Shown here piece after piece: positions 14,652 to 23,258 of a stretch of 64,000 nt of DNA. Position 1 is the stretch's first letter. Every line of letters begins with the position of its first letter. The stretch is from Selenomonadales bacterium 4137-cl. Its GTDB lineage: Bacteria; Bacillota; Negativicutes; Sporomusales; UBA7701. The position numbers and the translations under genes are program-made. The notes beneath the pieces are model-generated. The model was given only the letters and a program-made list of their open reading frames with translations, ran no database searches and was not told the DNA's origin. The stretch covers positions 2,330,501-2,394,500 of the forward strand of contig JAUOZS010000001.1 of the NCBI GenBank assembly GCA_032334055.1, written 5' to 3'.

Positions 14652-14685
14652 AAGGAGGCTCCGCCAGCAACGGCGAAGCCTCCTT
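14652..14685 (-). terminator. Terminator of the chemoreceptor gene
   Basis: Stem AAGGAGGCT/AGCCTCCTT at 14652-14660 and 14677-14685 with an inner GCC/GGC pairing, 28 bases past the chemoreceptor stop. Confidence 0.6.
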
Positions 14686-14712
14686 AACTGCCCTACCCTA
14701 TTCTGTTGCTTG

Positions 14713-16692
14713 CTATATTTTGAACTCGCCTACCGCCTGCGTCAGTTCCGCGGCCATTTTCGCCAGGGCCTGGCTTGAGGCGGCGATCTCCTCCATGGTT
14801 GCCGATTGCTCTTCGGTGGCGGCCGATACGTTTTGAGCCTGGTCGGCGGTAGCCTTGCTGATGACGTCGATCTCCCGCACCGAGGAAACGACCTGCCGGC
14901 TGCCGCCGGCCATCTGCTGGATGGCGGCCGATATTTCCCGCATCTGGGTCGACGCTTCGTCGACCGATTTGTAGATTACCTGGAAGGCACGGCCGGCGTC
15001 GTTGACGACTTCGGCCCCGATCCGCACTTCCCTGGTGCCTTCATCCATGGCGACAACGGCGCTGTCGGTGTCGCTCTGAATTTCGGCGATTAGTTCGGCA
15101 ATCTGCTTGGCCGCTTCCTGGGACTGCTCGGCGAGTTTGCGGACTTCTTCGGCGACAACGGCGAAGCCGCGTCCCTGTTCGCCGGCCCTGGCGGCCTCGA
15201 TCGCGGCGTTGAGGGCCAGCAGGTTGGTCTGGCCGGCGATGCCGGCAATGGTGTCGACGATCTGGCCGATTTCTTTCGACCGCTCGCCCAGTTTCGCGAC
15301 AACCTGGGCCGACCGGGTTACTTTTTGCTCGATATTTTCCATCTGGGCGATGGCTCTTTCCACGGCCTGACTGCCGTCCTGGGCGGCGCCGGCCGATTGG
15401 GCCGAGGTGCCCGCGACCGCGTTGGCGTTGGACGCGATCTGCTGGATCCCGGCGGACATCTGCCCGACGACCGAGGCGGTATCGTCGACGGCCCGCATTT
15501 GCTTTTCCGCGCCGGCTGCAACGTCGGTGATGATTTGGGCCACCTGGTTGGCCGCCAGGGCCGACTGCTCGGCGCTGGCGGTGAGCTCCTGGCTGGAGGC
15601 GGCGACATGTTCGGTGCTGCTATGAATGCGCACAATCAGGTCGCGGAGGTTGTGCACCATTGCGTTGAAGCCGGTGGCAAGCTCGGCGATCTCGTCGCGG
15701 CCGTCGGCTTGCGCCTGGACGGTAAGGTCCCCGTTGGCGAGGAGGTTAACCTGATTGGCAAGGCTTTCGATCGGTTTTGTTATCCGTTTGACGACGATGA
15801 AGGTGACGACGATGACGATGACGACGGAGATGACCGCCACCAGGATGAGCAGCCACCGCAGGTGGGCAAGGGGCGAAAAGACGACGTCTTCCGGGACGGT
15901 GATCGCCAGTATCCAGCCTGTGGGCGGCACTTTCTGGAATACGGTCAGCATGGCCGCGCCGTTTTGGTTGTGGCGGACAAAGCCCTGGCCTTTGTCGATC
16001 ATTTCCCGGTAATAGGCCGAGGCGTTCTTGAGGCTGTCGTCCTTGAAGATGTTTTTGTTCACCAGCGCAGCGTCGGGATGGGCCAGCATCAGCCCTTTGG
16101 CGTCGAACAGAAAGGCGTAGCCCGCGCCGTGCATGTTGATGGTCTTTATATTGTCGACGAGTGTCTGCAGCAGTATGTCGGCGGCGATTATGCCCCGCAT
16201 CTGCCCGGTCGCGCTCTTGAACGGCATGCCGACGGAAACCGCCATTTTGTTGGTGACCTGGTCGAGGTAAGGGTCGGAAAATACCAGTTTGCCTTGAGAG
16301 GCGGCGGATTTATACCAGCTACGGGTGCGGGCGTCATACCCCGCCGGCGGTTTCCAGCCGCTCCCGTCCACCAGCTTCCCGTCGGTCGAGCCGAAATATA
16401 CGTCGGACAGTTCTTTGTCGACTGTTTTGTAGCCGGCGAGCATGGGCTCGGTGATCCCGTTGTCGCCGAGTGAGCTTTGCAGCGTTCCTGCGGTCATTTC
16501 CAGCATCTTGGCCTTGCTTATGAGCCAGCCTTCAAGTTTGTTGGCATGGGAATTTACCGTTGCCAGCATTTCGGCGTTGATATCCGCGGTTATCTGGTCC
16601 TTGGCGAATATGAAACCGGCAACAGACGAAAGGAGAAGAATGAGTACCGCCATTGTTGAAAAAGTGATTGTCAGTTTTGCCTTCAAGCTCAA
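14713..16692 (-). CDS. Methyl-accepting chemotaxis protein with dCache sensor (659 aa)
   Basis: TM1 is at about 9-29, a large extracellular double-Cache domain at about 35-275 (with [11 protein letters not shown] in the membrane-proximal module), TM2 at about 283-303, HAMP at about 304-357, then the methyl-accepting coiled coil. The hairpin tip includes [47 protein letters not shown]. It senses an extracellular ligand and controls CheA. The start is TTG 16692. dCache domains often bind amino acids or organic acids; the ligand is unknown. It is monocistronic. Confidence 0.9.
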   Translation of the reverse strand: MSLKAKLTITFSTMAVLILLLSSVAGFIFAKDQITADINAEMLATVNSHANKLEGWLISKAKMLEMTAGTLQSSLGDNGITEPMLAGYKTVDKELSDVYFGSTDGKLVDGSGWKPPAGYDARTRSWYKSAASQGKLVFSDPYLDQVTNKMAVSVGMPFKSATGQMRGIIAADILLQTLVDNIKTINMHGAGYAFLFDAKGLMLAHPDAALVNKNIFKDDSLKNASAYYREMIDKGQGFVRHNQNGAAMLTVFQKVPPTGWILAITVPEDVVFSPLAHLRWLLILVAVISVVIVIVVTFIVVKRITKPIESLANQVNLLANGDLTVQAQADGRDEIAELATGFNAMVHNLRDLIVRIHSSTEHVAASSQELTASAEQSALAANQVAQIITDVAAGAEKQMRAVDDTASVVGQMSAGIQQIASNANAVAGTSAQSAGAAQDGSQAVERAIAQMENIEQKVTRSAQVVAKLGERSKEIGQIVDTIAGIAGQTNLLALNAAIEAARAGEQGRGFAVVAEEVRKLAEQSQEAAKQIAELIAEIQSDTDSAVVAMDEGTREVRIGAEVVNDAGRAFQVIYKSVDEASTQMREISAAIQQMAGGSRQVVSSVREIDVISKATADQAQNVSAATEEQSATMEEIAASSQALAKMAAELTQAVGEFKI

Positions 16693-16841
16693 AATAATCG
16701 CCCCTTTGCTGAAGTGCTTCCCGGTGTTGCCACGGGTGGCCGCATACTACTCACTTTACCATAATATAAAGAATTAGACAAAGAAACTTCTACCAAAAGA
16801 CATAAAACGCCATTCGCAGAGATTTTTCCGGCGAATAGAAA

Positions 16842-16873
16842 ACCCCTTCCGGCCTTGTTCGGCTAGGAGGGGC
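16842..16873 (-). terminator. Terminator of the STAS gene pair
   Basis: CCCCTTCCGGCC pairs imperfectly with GGCTAGGAGGGG at 16842-16873, just after the STAS gene stop. Confidence 0.5.
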
Positions 16874-16894
16874 TGTCGCCGGTCCGAGGGGGGG

Positions 16895-17347
16895 CTAGGC
16901 TTTCTCGTCCATGCGGACGGGGGCGGGCCGGGCGGCGTAGGCGCGGGTCACTTCGTCGGGCTGCCGGTCGATGAGGAGCTCTTGTTCGCTTTTGGGCCCG
17001 GCGCTATCCGGCGGGAGGGCGCGGAAAAAGCCGCGCGCCGCTTCGGCGGAGGGGAAGATGGCGAACAGGCCGGTGAAGCCGGTCATGTCGAAGATTTCGA
17101 GGATGCCGGGCTTGAGGGAGCATAGGACGAGGCTGCCGCCGGCTTTGGCCGTCCGCTTGAGGGCGGAGAGGAAGACCCGGAGGCCGAGGCTGGATATGTA
17201 TTCGGTGGCGGCGAAGTCGCAGATTATGCCGGTGCGGCCGTCGTCGAGCAGGCCGTTGAGCAGGTTTTCCAGCGCCGGGGCGGTAGAGACGTCGATGCGG
17301 CTCGCCAGTTCGACGACGGGGATGCCGTCCAGGTCGGTTATCCGCAT
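16895..17347 (-). CDS. STAS-domain anti-sigma factor antagonist-like protein (150 aa)
   Basis: Residues 1-105 form a STAS domain: GIPVVELASRIDVSTAPALENLLNGLL, a DFAATEYISSLGLRVFLSALK switch helix, then LKPGILEIFDMTGF. The Ser-Ser pair in YISSLG sits where SpoIIAA-type antagonists are phosphorylated. The C-terminal 40 residues are extra and acidic. It overlaps the preceding STAS gene by ten bases. A partner-switching role is inferred; no anti-sigma kinase gene lies beside it. Confidence 0.8.
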   Translation of the reverse strand: MRITDLDGIPVVELASRIDVSTAPALENLLNGLLDDGRTGIICDFAATEYISSLGLRVFLSALKRTAKAGGSLVLCSLKPGILEIFDMTGFTGLFAIFPSAEAARGFFRALPPDSAGPKSEQELLIDRQPDEVTRAYAARPAPVRMDEKA

Positions 17348-17919
17348 GCCGTTTCCCCTCCTTGGGCCGCGACCGGCGCGCCGGTGGCGGGGATGATGAG
17401 GACTTCGCTGTCGGCGAGCTTAGCTTCGAGGCCGGCTTTGATCCTTTCGATGCTTCGCTGGACCTGGCTCATTTTCAGTTCGCCGTCGAATTCGAGGAAG
17501 AGCTGAACCGATGTTTTGTCCGCGTCCCGCCGGAGACGGACGGCGTGGCAGTCGGCGTATTCGTCGAAGTGGGCCGACAGTTCGCGGAGGACCTCGACCC
17601 GCAGGGCTTCGTCGTGGTCGTAGTAGCGGTAGAGGCCGGTGAGCCCGACCGCGTCGAAGGCTGCGCGCACTTCCGGCCGCATGAGGCAGAAGGCCATCTG
17701 CCCCTGGGCGCGGTGGAGGTCCCTGAGGACCGCCAGGAGCATGTCCAGGGCGGCCTGGGGGACGGCCGCGGTTTGGGAAAAGTTGCAGAGGATGTTGCGT
17801 GTTCCCGCGGCGATGAGTCCGCGCAGGGCGGTTTCGAGGGCGGCGACGGCGACGCCGTCGAGGTTGGCCGGCACCATGACGACTCTGGTGGCGCCGAGCG
17901 CGTGTATCCCGATATCCAA
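17338..17919 (-). CDS. STAS protein with C-terminal ZT_dimer-like domain (193 aa)
   Basis: A STAS-like domain covers about residues 1-105 (VVMVPANLDGVAVAALETALRGLI and CNFSQTAAVPQAALDMLLAVL); the usual phosphorylatable Ser is replaced around AAVPQA. The C-terminal 70 residues (CHAVRLRRDADKTSVQLFLE, then ERIKAGLEAKL and SEVLIIPATG) follow the strand-strand-helix-strand pattern of the ZT_dimer domain of cation-efflux proteins. TTG 17919 with GGGAGG eight bases upstream is preferred over the longer TTG 17997 frame. Coupled to the next STAS gene. Confidence 0.6.
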   Translation of the reverse strand: MDIGIHALGATRVVMVPANLDGVAVAALETALRGLIAAGTRNILCNFSQTAAVPQAALDMLLAVLRDLHRAQGQMAFCLMRPEVRAAFDAVGLTGLYRYYDHDEALRVEVLRELSAHFDEYADCHAVRLRRDADKTSVQLFLEFDGELKMSQVQRSIERIKAGLEAKLADSEVLIIPATGAPVAAQGGETACG

Positions 17920-18147
17920 TACACCAGCCTCCCGGATGTGGATTTGCGGCGGCCGGAGCTTCGGCGAAGGGCCGGCCGCGACGGTATAAGATACCAATTC
18001 GACGCGACGCGGCGTTGTCCTGTCGGGCGGCGGACGCCGGCTTTGTTTGCCGCGGATGGCGGCCGCGCGGGCGGGCCGGCGGGAAAAAAGGATGCAAGCG
18101 AAGGCCGCCGGCGGGGAATGCTAAGGAAAAAGTACCGGGAGGGGCTT

Positions 18148-19155
18148 ATGGAACGCGATGTGACGCCAAGGCTTACGTGCGCGGAGGTCGGCTTTTTGTG
18201 GGACCATTATATGGGCAATTCGCTCAACATCGGGATGCTGAAGGTTTTTCTCGCCAAGGTGGAGGACAGGGAGGCCGAGATGGTGCTCCGCTACGGTTAT
18301 GAGGCGGCGCTGAAGATCGACGCGGCGATATTGGCCATCCTGACGAAGGCGGGTTATCCCCGCCCGCAGGGGTTCACGGACGCGGATGTGGACACGGCCG
18401 CGCCGCGCCTGTTCGAGGATACGGGCTGCCTGTACTACGTGAAGCGGATGGTAAAGCTGGCCTTGCCGGGGGCCGCCGAGGCGCTGGTGAACTCACAACG
18501 CCAGGATGTGAGGGCTTTTTTCTCGATGTCGGCGCGACTGGGCGAGGAGCTGGACAACCGGGCGACGCACGTGCTGCTGACGAAGGGGCTGTTGGTCCGC
18601 CCGCCGTATCTGCCTGTCCAAAAGGAGACGAAGACGGCGAGAGAGGAGTTCATGGGGAGCGTGCTGGGCGGAAACCGGCCGCTGCTGGCGATCGAGGCGG
18701 CCCACGTTTTCGGAAATATGATGAACAACCTGTTCGGCAACCACGTGGTGGCGGCCTTCAGCCAGGTGGCGCGGGCCAAGGAGCTGCGGGAGTATTTTTA
18801 CCGCGGGATGGAGATCGCGAACAAACATATCAAGGTGTTTACCGATACGCTCCACGATTCGGGGCTGAAGGCGCCGTCGACGTGGGACGCGATGCCGACG
18901 CTGTCGAAGACGCCGCCGTTCTCGGACCGCCTGATGCTGACGCTGGTGACGGGCGTGACGGCGATGGGGCTGGGCCACTACGGGCTGGGGCTGGCGGCGA
19001 GCATGCGGCAGGACCTGGCGGCGATGTACGCGCGGCTGATGACGGAGGCGGGGATGTACCTGACGGACGGGACGGCGCTGCTGATCAAAAGCGGCTGGCT
19101 GGAGGAGCCGCCGGGGGCGCCGGACCAGGCGGCGCTGGCGCTGGCGGAGCGGTAG
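18148..19155 (+). CDS. DUF3231-family protein (335 aa)
   Basis: Two similar all-helical halves of about 160 residues, each of ferritin-like layout. The N-terminal half has AEVGFLWDHYMGNSLNIGMLKVFL, and the C-terminal half has a matching segment around PPFSDRLMLTLVTGVTAMGLGHYGLGLAASMRQDLAAMYARLM. This matches DUF3231 proteins of spore-forming Firmicutes, which are linked to spore coats (family-level knowledge). A strong GGGAGGGG site supports ATG 18148. It ends before a strong terminator. Molecular function is unknown. Confidence 0.8.
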   Translation: MERDVTPRLTCAEVGFLWDHYMGNSLNIGMLKVFLAKVEDREAEMVLRYGYEAALKIDAAILAILTKAGYPRPQGFTDADVDTAAPRLFEDTGCLYYVKRMVKLALPGAAEALVNSQRQDVRAFFSMSARLGEELDNRATHVLLTKGLLVRPPYLPVQKETKTAREEFMGSVLGGNRPLLAIEAAHVFGNMMNNLFGNHVVAAFSQVARAKELREYFYRGMEIANKHIKVFTDTLHDSGLKAPSTWDAMPTLSKTPPFSDRLMLTLVTGVTAMGLGHYGLGLAASMRQDLAAMYARLMTEAGMYLTDGTALLIKSGWLEEPPGAPDQAALALAER

Positions 19156-19167
19156 GGATAGGCGAAG

Positions 19168-19193
19168 CGGCCGGGGAAACCCGGCCGTTTTTT
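19168..19193 (+). terminator. Terminator of the DUF3231 gene
   Basis: CGGCCGGG/CCCGGCCG stem at 19168-19175 and 19180-19187, GAAA-type loop, then six T. Confidence 0.85.
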
Positions 19194-19238
19194 GTGTGGG
19201 GGATGTTAAGGTAAGCGGGGCGATGGCCTGCCCTATTT

Positions 19239-19448
19239 TCAGTCCACCCTGATGTCGTCGACTTTTTCGAAGAATTTGTCGACTTTGCCGGGCGGGCCGG
19301 AGATTTCGAAGTCGTTGAGCCATTTGCCCTTGCCGGCGAAGCGCGTTTCGACATGGGAGAGGCTGACGCCGGCCGCGTCGGCCAGCCGCCGGACTTTGTC
19401 GACCGGCATGCCGGTGGTCAGCGCCTTGGTGGTCGTGAGTTTGCGCAT
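19239..19448 (-). CDS. Hypothetical protein (69 aa)
   Basis: I do not recognise this protein. It starts at ATG 19448 behind GGGGGTG. The N-terminal half is helical and basic (MPVDKVRRLADAAGVSLSHVETRF), and the C-terminal half (WLNDFEISGPPGKVDKFFEKVDDIRVD) looks like strand-turn-helix. The central helix could be helix-turn-helix-like. It is monocistronic and convergent with the DUF3231 gene. Confidence 0.6.
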   Translation of the reverse strand: MRKLTTTKALTTGMPVDKVRRLADAAGVSLSHVETRFAGKGKWLNDFEISGPPGKVDKFFEKVDDIRVD

Positions 19449-19625
19449 GAGGCACCCCCTGGGGATGAAATACCGTTCTTATTTTATCATACCGCGGCGG
19501 GACGAGTATACGCGGATGGTGCTGAAGCGGACGGATGCACCAGGCGAATTTTTTGGAATATTCTGGAGGAAATGGTGAATTTATGACGAAGGTTATAGAT
19601 TATTATCGTGTTGGGAGATGTAGCC

Positions 19626-20921
19626 ATGGATTGGAGCCGGCTGGTCGGCGACGAGGCGAGCTACCCGCTCGAACACAGGATACTAAACACGGTCCTGCTG
19701 ATCGGCATCCTTATCTCGCTGGTCACCGTCGGGTCGAATTATCTGCTGGGGTTCAGGCTGCCGATGCTGCTGAGCGTGGTGGGCTGCGTCGTCCTGGGGG
19801 CGTCGTATTACCTGTCGGTGGCTAAACGGGCGTACCGGGCGGCGCTGTTGCCGGGGGTGGGCTTCGCCTTCGCCACTTTTCCCGCCCTGTGGATCGCCAA
19901 CGACGGAATTTTCGGCTCGGTGCCGTTCTATATCATAGTCTTCGCGGCGATGATTTCGGTAAGCGTGCGAAACGTGCGGTGGATTTTCGCCCTGGTCGGC
20001 GGCATGGCGGCGGTAACGGTGGGCCTGATGGCGACGGAATACTATTTTCCGCAGGTTATCGCTACAAATCCGAACCGGGGCGAATTGTTCATGGATAATT
20101 TCATCGGCCTGATGGCGGCGGTCGTCGTCGTCACCACGCTGTATGTGGTCATCCTTAACTACTACCGCCGGGAGCACCGGCGGGCAACGGACTATCTGGT
20201 GAGGCTGGAAAGGCAGGAGATCGCGCTGGAGCTGGCCCGCCTGGACCGGCTGAACCTGATCGGAGAGATGGCGGCGAGCATCGGCCACGAGGTCCGCAAC
20301 CCGCTGACGACGATCAAGGGTTATCTGCAGTTTTTCCGCAATAAGCAGGAGTATTCCCGCTACTGCGAGCATTTCGATCTGATGATCGGCGAGCTGAACC
20401 GGGCGAACGCGATCATCACGGAGTTTCTGAGCCTGGCGAAGAACAAGCGGGCGGCGCTGGCGCCCTGCAACCTCAATCAGGTTCTGGAGCGGATATTCCC
20501 CCTGATCCAGGCGGGCGCGCTGGCGGACGGCAAGGAGCTCGCGCTGAAGCTCGGAAAGTCGCAGCCGGTGGAGGCGGACGAGGGCGAGGTGAGGCAGCTG
20601 GTGCTGAACCTGGCCGGGAACGCCCTCGACGCGGTGGAGCGCGGCGGGAGGGTGACGGTCGGCACGTACCGGGACGGCCGGCAGACGGTGCTGTTCGTGA
20701 GCGACACCGGCGGGGGAATCCCCCCGGAGATTTACGCCAAGCTGGGGACGCCGTTCGTGACGAGCAAGGAGAAGGGCACGGGGCTGGGGATACCGATCTG
20801 TTTCCGGATCGCGGAGCGCCACGGGGCGATGATCGAGGTGGACACCGGCGCGACGGGGACGACGTTCCGGGTGAGGTTCCCGGCGACAGGGCCGCGGGAG
20901 ACGGAACAGGCCGGGGCGTAG
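19626..20921 (+). CDS. Membrane sensor histidine kinase (431 aa)
   Basis: About six N-terminal helices (residues 20-185) form an integral membrane sensor; a linker helix leads to HisKA at about 210-275 with the phosphorylated His in MAASIGHEVRNPLTT. The HATPase has NLAGNALDAV (N box), DTGGGIPPE (G1) and GTGLGI (G2). ATG 19626 lies behind GGGAG. The catalytic core is nearly the same in layout and wording as the PAS/GAF kinase at 50925 (both have RANAIITEFLSLAKNK). There is no response regulator beside it, so it is an orphan kinase; KinA/B-like input to the sporulation phosphorelay is a possibility. Confidence 0.85.
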   Translation: MDWSRLVGDEASYPLEHRILNTVLLIGILISLVTVGSNYLLGFRLPMLLSVVGCVVLGASYYLSVAKRAYRAALLPGVGFAFATFPALWIANDGIFGSVPFYIIVFAAMISVSVRNVRWIFALVGGMAAVTVGLMATEYYFPQVIATNPNRGELFMDNFIGLMAAVVVVTTLYVVILNYYRREHRRATDYLVRLERQEIALELARLDRLNLIGEMAASIGHEVRNPLTTIKGYLQFFRNKQEYSRYCEHFDLMIGELNRANAIITEFLSLAKNKRAALAPCNLNQVLERIFPLIQAGALADGKELALKLGKSQPVEADEGEVRQLVLNLAGNALDAVERGGRVTVGTYRDGRQTVLFVSDTGGGIPPEIYAKLGTPFVTSKEKGTGLGIPICFRIAERHGAMIEVDTGATGTTFRVRFPATGPRETEQAGA

Positions 20922-21002
20922 GGGCCGCAGGGAAAGACGATTCGGGTGCCGCCACACGCTTCGGGTTGGGAAAAAGAAAATTTTGCGGGACAAGGATATA
21001 AT

Positions 21003-21016
21003 TGACTGGTCAGTCA
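21003..21016 (+). promoter_or_regulatory. Palindromic operator-like site
   Basis: TGACTG-GT-CAGTCA, a perfect 6-bp inverted repeat, lies about 65 bases upstream of the charged repeat gene, between AT-rich blocks. It looks like TetR-type operators. No TetR gene is in the window. Confidence 0.4.
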
Positions 21017-21080
21017 TTTTTTTGTCACACTTCCAGATTATACTGAGGCTAGGGTCAGATAATCGCGGGAGGGATGAAGG

Positions 21081-21521
21081 ATGAACGGGCTGGTCAAAAA
21101 GGTGATAGTGTATTCGCTGGTGGGCTGCCTGCAGCTCGGGACGGGCGCGGCGGCGGTGGAGGCGGCGACGCGGCACGACGACGACCGCCAGCGGCATGAG
21201 CAGCGGGACGACAGGCGGTACCAGGAGCAGCGCGAGAAGGAGCGCCGCCACCAGGAGGAGCTGCGGCGGCAGCAGGAACAGCGCGAGCGGGAGCGGCGCC
21301 ATCAGGAGGAGCTGCGGCGGCAGCAGGAGCAGCGCGAGAAGGAGCGCCGCCACCGTGAGGAGATGGCGCGGCACGAGCGGGAGATGCAGCGCCGGCAGCA
21401 CGAGAACGAGCGCGAGTGGCGCGAGCGGCAGGCGCGGGAGAATGAGCGGCACGAGCAGGAAATGCGCAATATCGGGATAGCGGTGGTGCTGCTGGTGATC
21501 CTGGCGTCGCAGGGAGATTAG
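21081..21521 (+). CDS. Secreted or anchored Glu/Arg/Gln/His-rich repeat protein (146 aa)
   Basis: An N-terminal signal-like helix (about 8-28) is followed by residues 30-128 made almost only of E, R, Q, H, K and D. The 17-residue unit EQRERERRHQEELRRQQ occurs nearly three times at about 48-98, which predicts a long single alpha-helix or coiled coil. A C-terminal hydrophobic helix (about 131-143) could anchor it. Both ends look membrane-directed, so the helix may span the periplasm of a diderm cell. The repeat is also visible in DNA. No family is recognised. Confidence 0.65.
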   Translation: MNGLVKKVIVYSLVGCLQLGTGAAAVEAATRHDDDRQRHEQRDDRRYQEQREKERRHQEELRRQQEQRERERRHQEELRRQQEQREKERRHREEMARHEREMQRRQHENEREWRERQARENERHEQEMRNIGIAVVLLVILASQGD

Positions 21522-21538
21522 CGGACAGCCGCAGGCGA

Positions 21539-21565
21539 AAGGACTTCCCACGGAAGTCCTTTTTT
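21539..21565 (+). terminator. Terminator of the repeat-protein gene
   Basis: AAGGACTTCC/GGAAGTCCTT stem at 21539-21548 and 21552-21561 with a CAC loop and a T run. Confidence 0.85.
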
Positions 21566-21668
21566 GCGTTCTTCAAAGGTATGACGACCGGCGCGGATAG
21601 AGAGGCGCGGGCGGCGGGAAATATAGATGGTGAGGTTATAGAAATCCGGCAAGCCAGGGCAGAGGACG

Positions 21669-22910
21669 ATGAAACCTTATCAGGCGCAGAAAATGAATCC
21701 CCGCAGGCCAAAAGGAGTCATGAATTCGCTGGCCACGAATTATTTCCACCTGCGCAACCCGTGGACGATAGCGTGGTGGTCGGCGTCGTATCCGGGCTTC
21801 GGGCATATCAGCATGGGCAATTACGTGAGCGGCTTTCTGCTGTTTTTCTGGGAGATGACGGTCAACACCAAGGCGAGGGTGAATCTGGCCATCCTGTACA
21901 GTTTCACGGGACGGTTCGAGCTGGCGAAGGAGGTCGTCGACAACCGCTGGCTGCTGATGTATGTGCTGGTGTTCATCTTCGCGGTGTGGGACAGCTACCG
22001 GCTGGCCATCCAGTTTAACCAGCTGTCGCTCCTGGCGGACAGGCACGGGCAGACGCTGCCGCCGGTGAGCATGTCGTTCATGGAGATAAATACCCTGGAC
22101 CGGCGCGCGCCGTGGGTGGCGGTGGCGTGGACGGTCGTGGCGCCGGGACTGGGGCATATCTATACCCACCGGATACCGACAGGGTTTTTCCTGGTGATCT
22201 GGTGGATGGCGATCGCTTATCATTCGCACCTTTTCGAAGGGGTCCAGTATTCGGCGCTGGGGCTGTGGGAGCAGGCCAAGGCGGCGGTCAATCCGCAGTG
22301 GCTGATGTACCTGCCGTCGATCTACGGGTTCGCGGCCTATGACGCGTACGTGAACACGGTGGAGTACAACCGGCTGTTCGAAAAGGAGCAGGACTCGTTT
22401 TTCAAGGAGAAGTATCAGGACCCCGATTTCAGGATGCCGACGGAGGAGGCGGCGGATATGTATGTAACGGCGTCGTTCGAGCACTCGTTAGAGCTGGAGC
22501 TGGCGATCAGCGAACTGGAGCAGATGGGGATCGCGCCGGCCAGTATCTGCGCGGTCCCGATGAACGCGCCGCAAGGGAACGTGAGGATGTTCGACACCAT
22601 CCACCGGGCGGACGGGCTGAGCATGTTCGATCTGCCAACGGTGCTGGGGACGATTTTGATGCTGTTCGGGACGATGTGGGGGTTCATGTGGACGTGGGGG
22701 CCGATCGTGTGGAGCCTGATCGGGCTGTTCGCGGGCGGGGCGCTGGGGTTCGCGGCGAAGTATCTGCTTTACAGGGTGTACGCCCGGAAGCCGCCGCCCG
22801 GCAAGCTTACGGAGGTGGTGCTGATCGTGGGCTGCCGGCGGGCGGAGGCGGAGACGGTGGAGCGGGTGCTGGCCGGCCATTGCGCGCTGAGCATCGGCCG
22901 TAAGGAGTAA
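21669..22910 (+). CDS. Duplicated integral membrane protein with DUF1269-like C-terminus (413 aa)
   Basis: Residues 25-110 and 145-230 are clearly repeats: each has RxPW, then PGFGHI or PGLGHI, GFxLxxW, an ExAK helix, WLxMY and a closing DSY/DAY. The PGxGHI turns recall TM2-type membrane proteins. The C-terminal part (from about 265) has LELAISELEQMGI, a Gly-rich double helix (LIGLFAGGALGFAAKYL) and an EVVLIVGC strand, like the stress-protein DUF1269/YflT layout. ATG 21669 is used; ATG 21720 with AGGAG close by is an alternative. Function is unknown. Confidence 0.65.
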   Translation: MKPYQAQKMNPRRPKGVMNSLATNYFHLRNPWTIAWWSASYPGFGHISMGNYVSGFLLFFWEMTVNTKARVNLAILYSFTGRFELAKEVVDNRWLLMYVLVFIFAVWDSYRLAIQFNQLSLLADRHGQTLPPVSMSFMEINTLDRRAPWVAVAWTVVAPGLGHIYTHRIPTGFFLVIWWMAIAYHSHLFEGVQYSALGLWEQAKAAVNPQWLMYLPSIYGFAAYDAYVNTVEYNRLFEKEQDSFFKEKYQDPDFRMPTEEAADMYVTASFEHSLELELAISELEQMGIAPASICAVPMNAPQGNVRMFDTIHRADGLSMFDLPTVLGTILMLFGTMWGFMWTWGPIVWSLIGLFAGGALGFAAKYLLYRVYARKPPPGKLTEVVLIVGCRRAEAETVERVLAGHCALSIGRKE

Positions 22911-22924
22911 ACGGTGAAAGATAA

Positions 22925-22961
22925 AAAAAGAGACTCGCCGGTAATCGGCAAGTCTCTTTTT
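22925..22961. terminator. Bidirectional terminator
   Basis: AAAAGAGACTcGCCG pairs with CGGCaAGTCTCTTTT at 22926-22940 and 22946-22960. On the plus strand it ends the membrane protein gene. On the minus strand, with seven T, it ends the structured RNA transcribed from 23165. Confidence 0.85.
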
Positions 22962-22973
22962 GGTTATTATTCA

Positions 22974-23127
22974 GCGCCCGCGATACCGTTCCCGGTATGT
23001 CCATACCCGCTTCTCGCAGGTGGGTGTCCTGGCCGTGTTTTTGCCATCCGCTCAGAGGCGGCCCGACAGCCGCACGGGCACCGGACTCCCTTTTATTCAA
23101 TGTAGGTTGGACATATTCGGGTGGCGC
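22974..23127 (-). promoter_or_regulatory. Orphan structured RNA resembling a cobalamin riboswitch
   Basis: On the minus strand the core reads AAAAGGGAGTCCGGTG (23094-23079), then GGCTGTCGGGCCGC with CTGAGCGG, then GCCAGGACACCCACCTGC (23033-23016). The order and wording follow the cobalamin riboswitch (AAAAGGGAA..GGTG, GCTG.CCCGC.ACTG, GCCAGGA.ACCTGC). The region between the second and third blocks is much shorter than consensus, and the B12 box has an insertion. TATGTCC (23115-23109) pairs with GGACATA (23002-22996), and GCGCC with GGCGC closes outside. A promoter precedes it and a terminator follows, with no gene between. The class is probable, not certain. Confidence 0.5.
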
Positions 23128-23164
23128 GTATCCCAGGCATTTTCGCCAGGTGACGACATGAGTA

Positions 23165-23193
23165 ATCTTAGCATAGCGGCCGCCGGGAGGCAA
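23165..23193 (-). promoter_or_regulatory. Sigma-A type promoter of the orphan structured RNA
   Basis: On the minus strand TTGCCT (23193-23188), 17 bases, TAAGAT (23170-23165). Initiation near 23158 would give an RNA of about 235 nt ending at the 22925 terminator. Confidence 0.6.
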
Positions 23194-23258
23194 GGGCGGC
23201 TATCGGCCGCGGGACGCATCCGCCCCTCTCCCTCCCTGCCGCGTGCGGCCGGACGCTT

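Noticed and set aside
21225..21400. CRISPR-like or tandem DNA repeat
   Set aside because: The repetition follows the codons of a charged helical protein; unit length and spacing fit the protein repeat, and there are no spacers.
22974..23127. 6S RNA or SRP RNA for the orphan structured RNA
   Set aside because: It lacks the SRP loop (GGUCCGGAAGGAAGCAG) and instead has three blocks in cobalamin-riboswitch order; the 6S-like locus at 59424 fits 6S better.
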